Shown here: piece by piece, positions 5,081 to 5,142 of the stretch
How positions within the stretch are numbered: position 1 is the stretch's first letter
How the letters are laid out: each line of letters begins with the position of its first letter
Assembly (NCBI GenBank): GCA_008501785.1
Contig: QQUD01001022.1
Span: 1-5,142 of the forward strand
Reading direction: 5' to 3'
Origin: Chloroflexota bacterium
GTDB lineage: Bacteria > Chloroflexota > Anaerolineae > Promineifilales > Promineifilaceae
Length of the DNA stretch: 5,142 bases
Program-made: the position numbers and the translations under genes
Notes under the pieces: generated by a model
Seen by the model: the letters and a program-made list of their open reading frames with translations, nothing else
What the model was told of the DNA's origin: nothing
The model's database searches: none

Positions 5081-5106
5081 TCCTGAAACAAGCGGTTTAT
5101 CGCTTG
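5081..5106 (-). promoter_or_regulatory. glpD ribosome binding site and leader hairpin
   Basis: AGGA (5084-5081 on the - strand) is the likely ribosome site. Just upstream, CAAGCG (5089-5094) and CGCTTG (5101-5106) form a perfect 6-bp stem with a 6-nt loop that ends 4 nt from the AGGA. It could modulate initiation, but its stability is modest. The rest of the visible upstream region (to 5142) shows no clear promoter, and the true promoter may lie outside the window. Confidence 0.4.
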
Positions 5107-5142
5107 AAAAATAGATACAGATTGGGAGAAATACGGATATTT

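Overview
This window looks like bacterial chromosome from a member of the Chloroflexota (Anaerolineae-like). That placement is inference: it rests on the style of the secreted protein (signal peptide, a YLPMV segment, then a long Thr/Pro linker before the catalytic-type domain), on the mixture of intergenic short repeats, and on the dense palindrome ACGGCCGT. No rRNA or other phylogenetic marker is present. I found no tRNA, CRISPR array, transposase or phage gene.

Layout. Two genes on the + strand face three genes on the - strand, and they converge near position 2400. On the + strand, positions 3-794 hold the C-terminal part of a secreted zinc metalloprotease (HExxHxxGxxH) that probably begins outside the window. 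A 319-bp A/T-rich gap follows, with a heptamer repeat and a possible promoter. Positions 1114-2349 encode a secreted SGNH/GDSL-hydrolase-like protein with a 48-bp tandem-repeat linker and apparently damaged catalytic blocks. A strong hairpin terminator follows at 2381-2411.

On the - strand, read right to left, positions 5072-3354 encode an FAD-dependent glycerol-3-phosphate dehydrogenase (GlpD type) with an unusual C-terminal membrane helix. Next comes a compact type II toxin-antitoxin operon. An AbrB/MazE-like antitoxin (3105-2866) overlaps a Doc/Fic-family toxin (2869-2483) by four bases, and a good sigma70-like promoter with a palindromic candidate operator lies upstream.

Repeats carry much of the interest. 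Nine exact copies of the 8-bp palindrome ACGGCCGT occur in 5.1 kb, where about 0.1 is expected by chance, and they lie in all three coding frames as well as in intergenic DNA. Two copies of a longer intergenic repeat (2370-2475 and 3208-3295), each ending in that palindrome, flank the toxin-antitoxin operon as direct repeats. Two heptamer-periodic short tandem repeats (844-882 and 3317-3355) lie downstream of the metalloprotease and glpD genes, in the same orientation relative to each gene.

No shared pathway links the genes. The two + strand products are exported, GlpD feeds electrons from glycerol-3-phosphate into the quinone pool at the membrane, and the toxin-antitoxin pair looks like an independent cassette.
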